Source: Treponemataceae bacterium (GTDB lineage Bacteria; Spirochaetota; Spirochaetia; Treponematales; Treponemataceae). From it: 32,846 bases of DNA. The position numbers and the translations under genes are program-made. Positions 32,651 through 32,846 of this stretch are shown piece after piece. The stretch lies in the NCBI GenBank assembly GCA_024402455.1, contig JAKSTS010000008.1, positions 1 to 32,846 on the forward strand, in the 5' to 3' direction. The notes beneath the pieces were generated by a model, which saw nothing but the letters and a program-made list of their open reading frames with translations, searched no databases and was not told the DNA's origin. Each line of letters starts with the position of its first letter. Position 1 is the stretch's first letter.

Positions 32651-32846
32651 ATGAAAACTAATGCACTCAAAGGCATGAAAGATATTTTACCAGCAGAACA
32701 GAAAATGCGCGATTATGTACAGGGAAAAATCCTTGAAACTTACCGTGCCGCTGGTTTTGAACGTATTTCAACTCCAATTTTGGAAGATTCTGAAAATCTT
32801 GATAAATCTGATGGTGGCGACAACTTAAATCTTATTTTTAAAGTAC
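32651..32846 (+). CDS. hisS: Histidyl-tRNA synthetase, N-terminal part (cut by window end)
   Basis: The first 65 codons are visible. MKTNALKGMKDILPAEQ matches the class II HisRS opening (KGxxDxLP), and YRAAGFERISTPILEDSENL is motif 1 at the dimer interface. The phrase KSDGGDNLNLIFKV corresponds to the start of the segment before motif 2. The enzyme attaches histidine to tRNA-His in the cytoplasm. AGAGG lies 7 nt before the ATG. It is divergent from the DUF1538/P-II operon, with 273 nt between starts. The catalytic motifs lie beyond the window, but the identification is firm. Confidence 0.93.
   Translation, partial: MKTNALKGMKDILPAEQKMRDYVQGKILETYRAAGFERISTPILEDSENLDKSDGGDNLNLIFKV

Overview
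The window looks like chromosome from a host-associated treponeme (Spirochaetota). This rests on AT-rich sequence (roughly 40% GC by eye), a large TpLRR/BspA-type leucine-rich-repeat protein, several spirochaete-style lipoproteins, a DUF3160 lipoprotein, a ChvE/GguAB sugar transporter and an [FeFe]-hydrogenase domain protein. Genus-level placement is inference. No rRNA, tRNA, CRISPR array, integrase or intact insertion sequence was seen.

Layout, left to right. The 3' part of a divergent [FeFe]-hydrogenase catalytic-domain gene (1-774, +) converges on a small lipoprotein gene (976-1287, -). An ArsB/NhaD-type ion transporter and a cytidylate-kinase-like protein form an operon (1676-3642, +) that ends in a strong terminator. 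A membrane diguanylate cyclase follows (3918-4964, +). After a REP-like double hairpin comes a gmd-fcl-rnhA operon (5377-7962, +) making GDP-L-fucose plus RNase HI. Next are a 940-residue DUF3160 lipoprotein and a membrane-anchored MEMO-family protein whose frame is broken in an A-run (8129-11862, +).

From 11870 to 32377 all genes are on the minus strand. They are an anchored endonuclease/exonuclease/phosphatase-fold protein, a decayed HAD nucleotidase, and penicillin-binding protein 1C overlapping an alpha-2-macroglobulin lipoprotein. Then come the sugar ABC transporter gguB/gguA/chvE (transcribed chvE first), a 30-unit LRR protein without a signal peptide, and a 3'-terminal remnant of sbcC. 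Next to the remnant is a gene-free stretch packed with perfect palindromes. Last are a tandem P-II-like protein and a tandem DUF1538 membrane protein. The window ends in the start of hisS (+).

How the genes fit together. The alpha-2-macroglobulin/PBP1C pair is a known periplasmic module, proposed to trap proteases near sites of peptidoglycan repair. chvE-gguA-gguB is a complete monosaccharide importer, with a terminator after the binding-protein gene that should lower expression of the ATPase and permease. gmd and fcl convert GDP-mannose to GDP-L-fucose for surface glycans. The P-II/DUF1538 pair looks like a cation antiporter with a dedicated regulator, both built from duplicated domains. The least understood parts are the envelope cluster DUF3160/anchored MEMO/anchored nuclease-fold protein, the divergent hydrogenase domain, and the palindrome-rich junction around the sbcC remnant.
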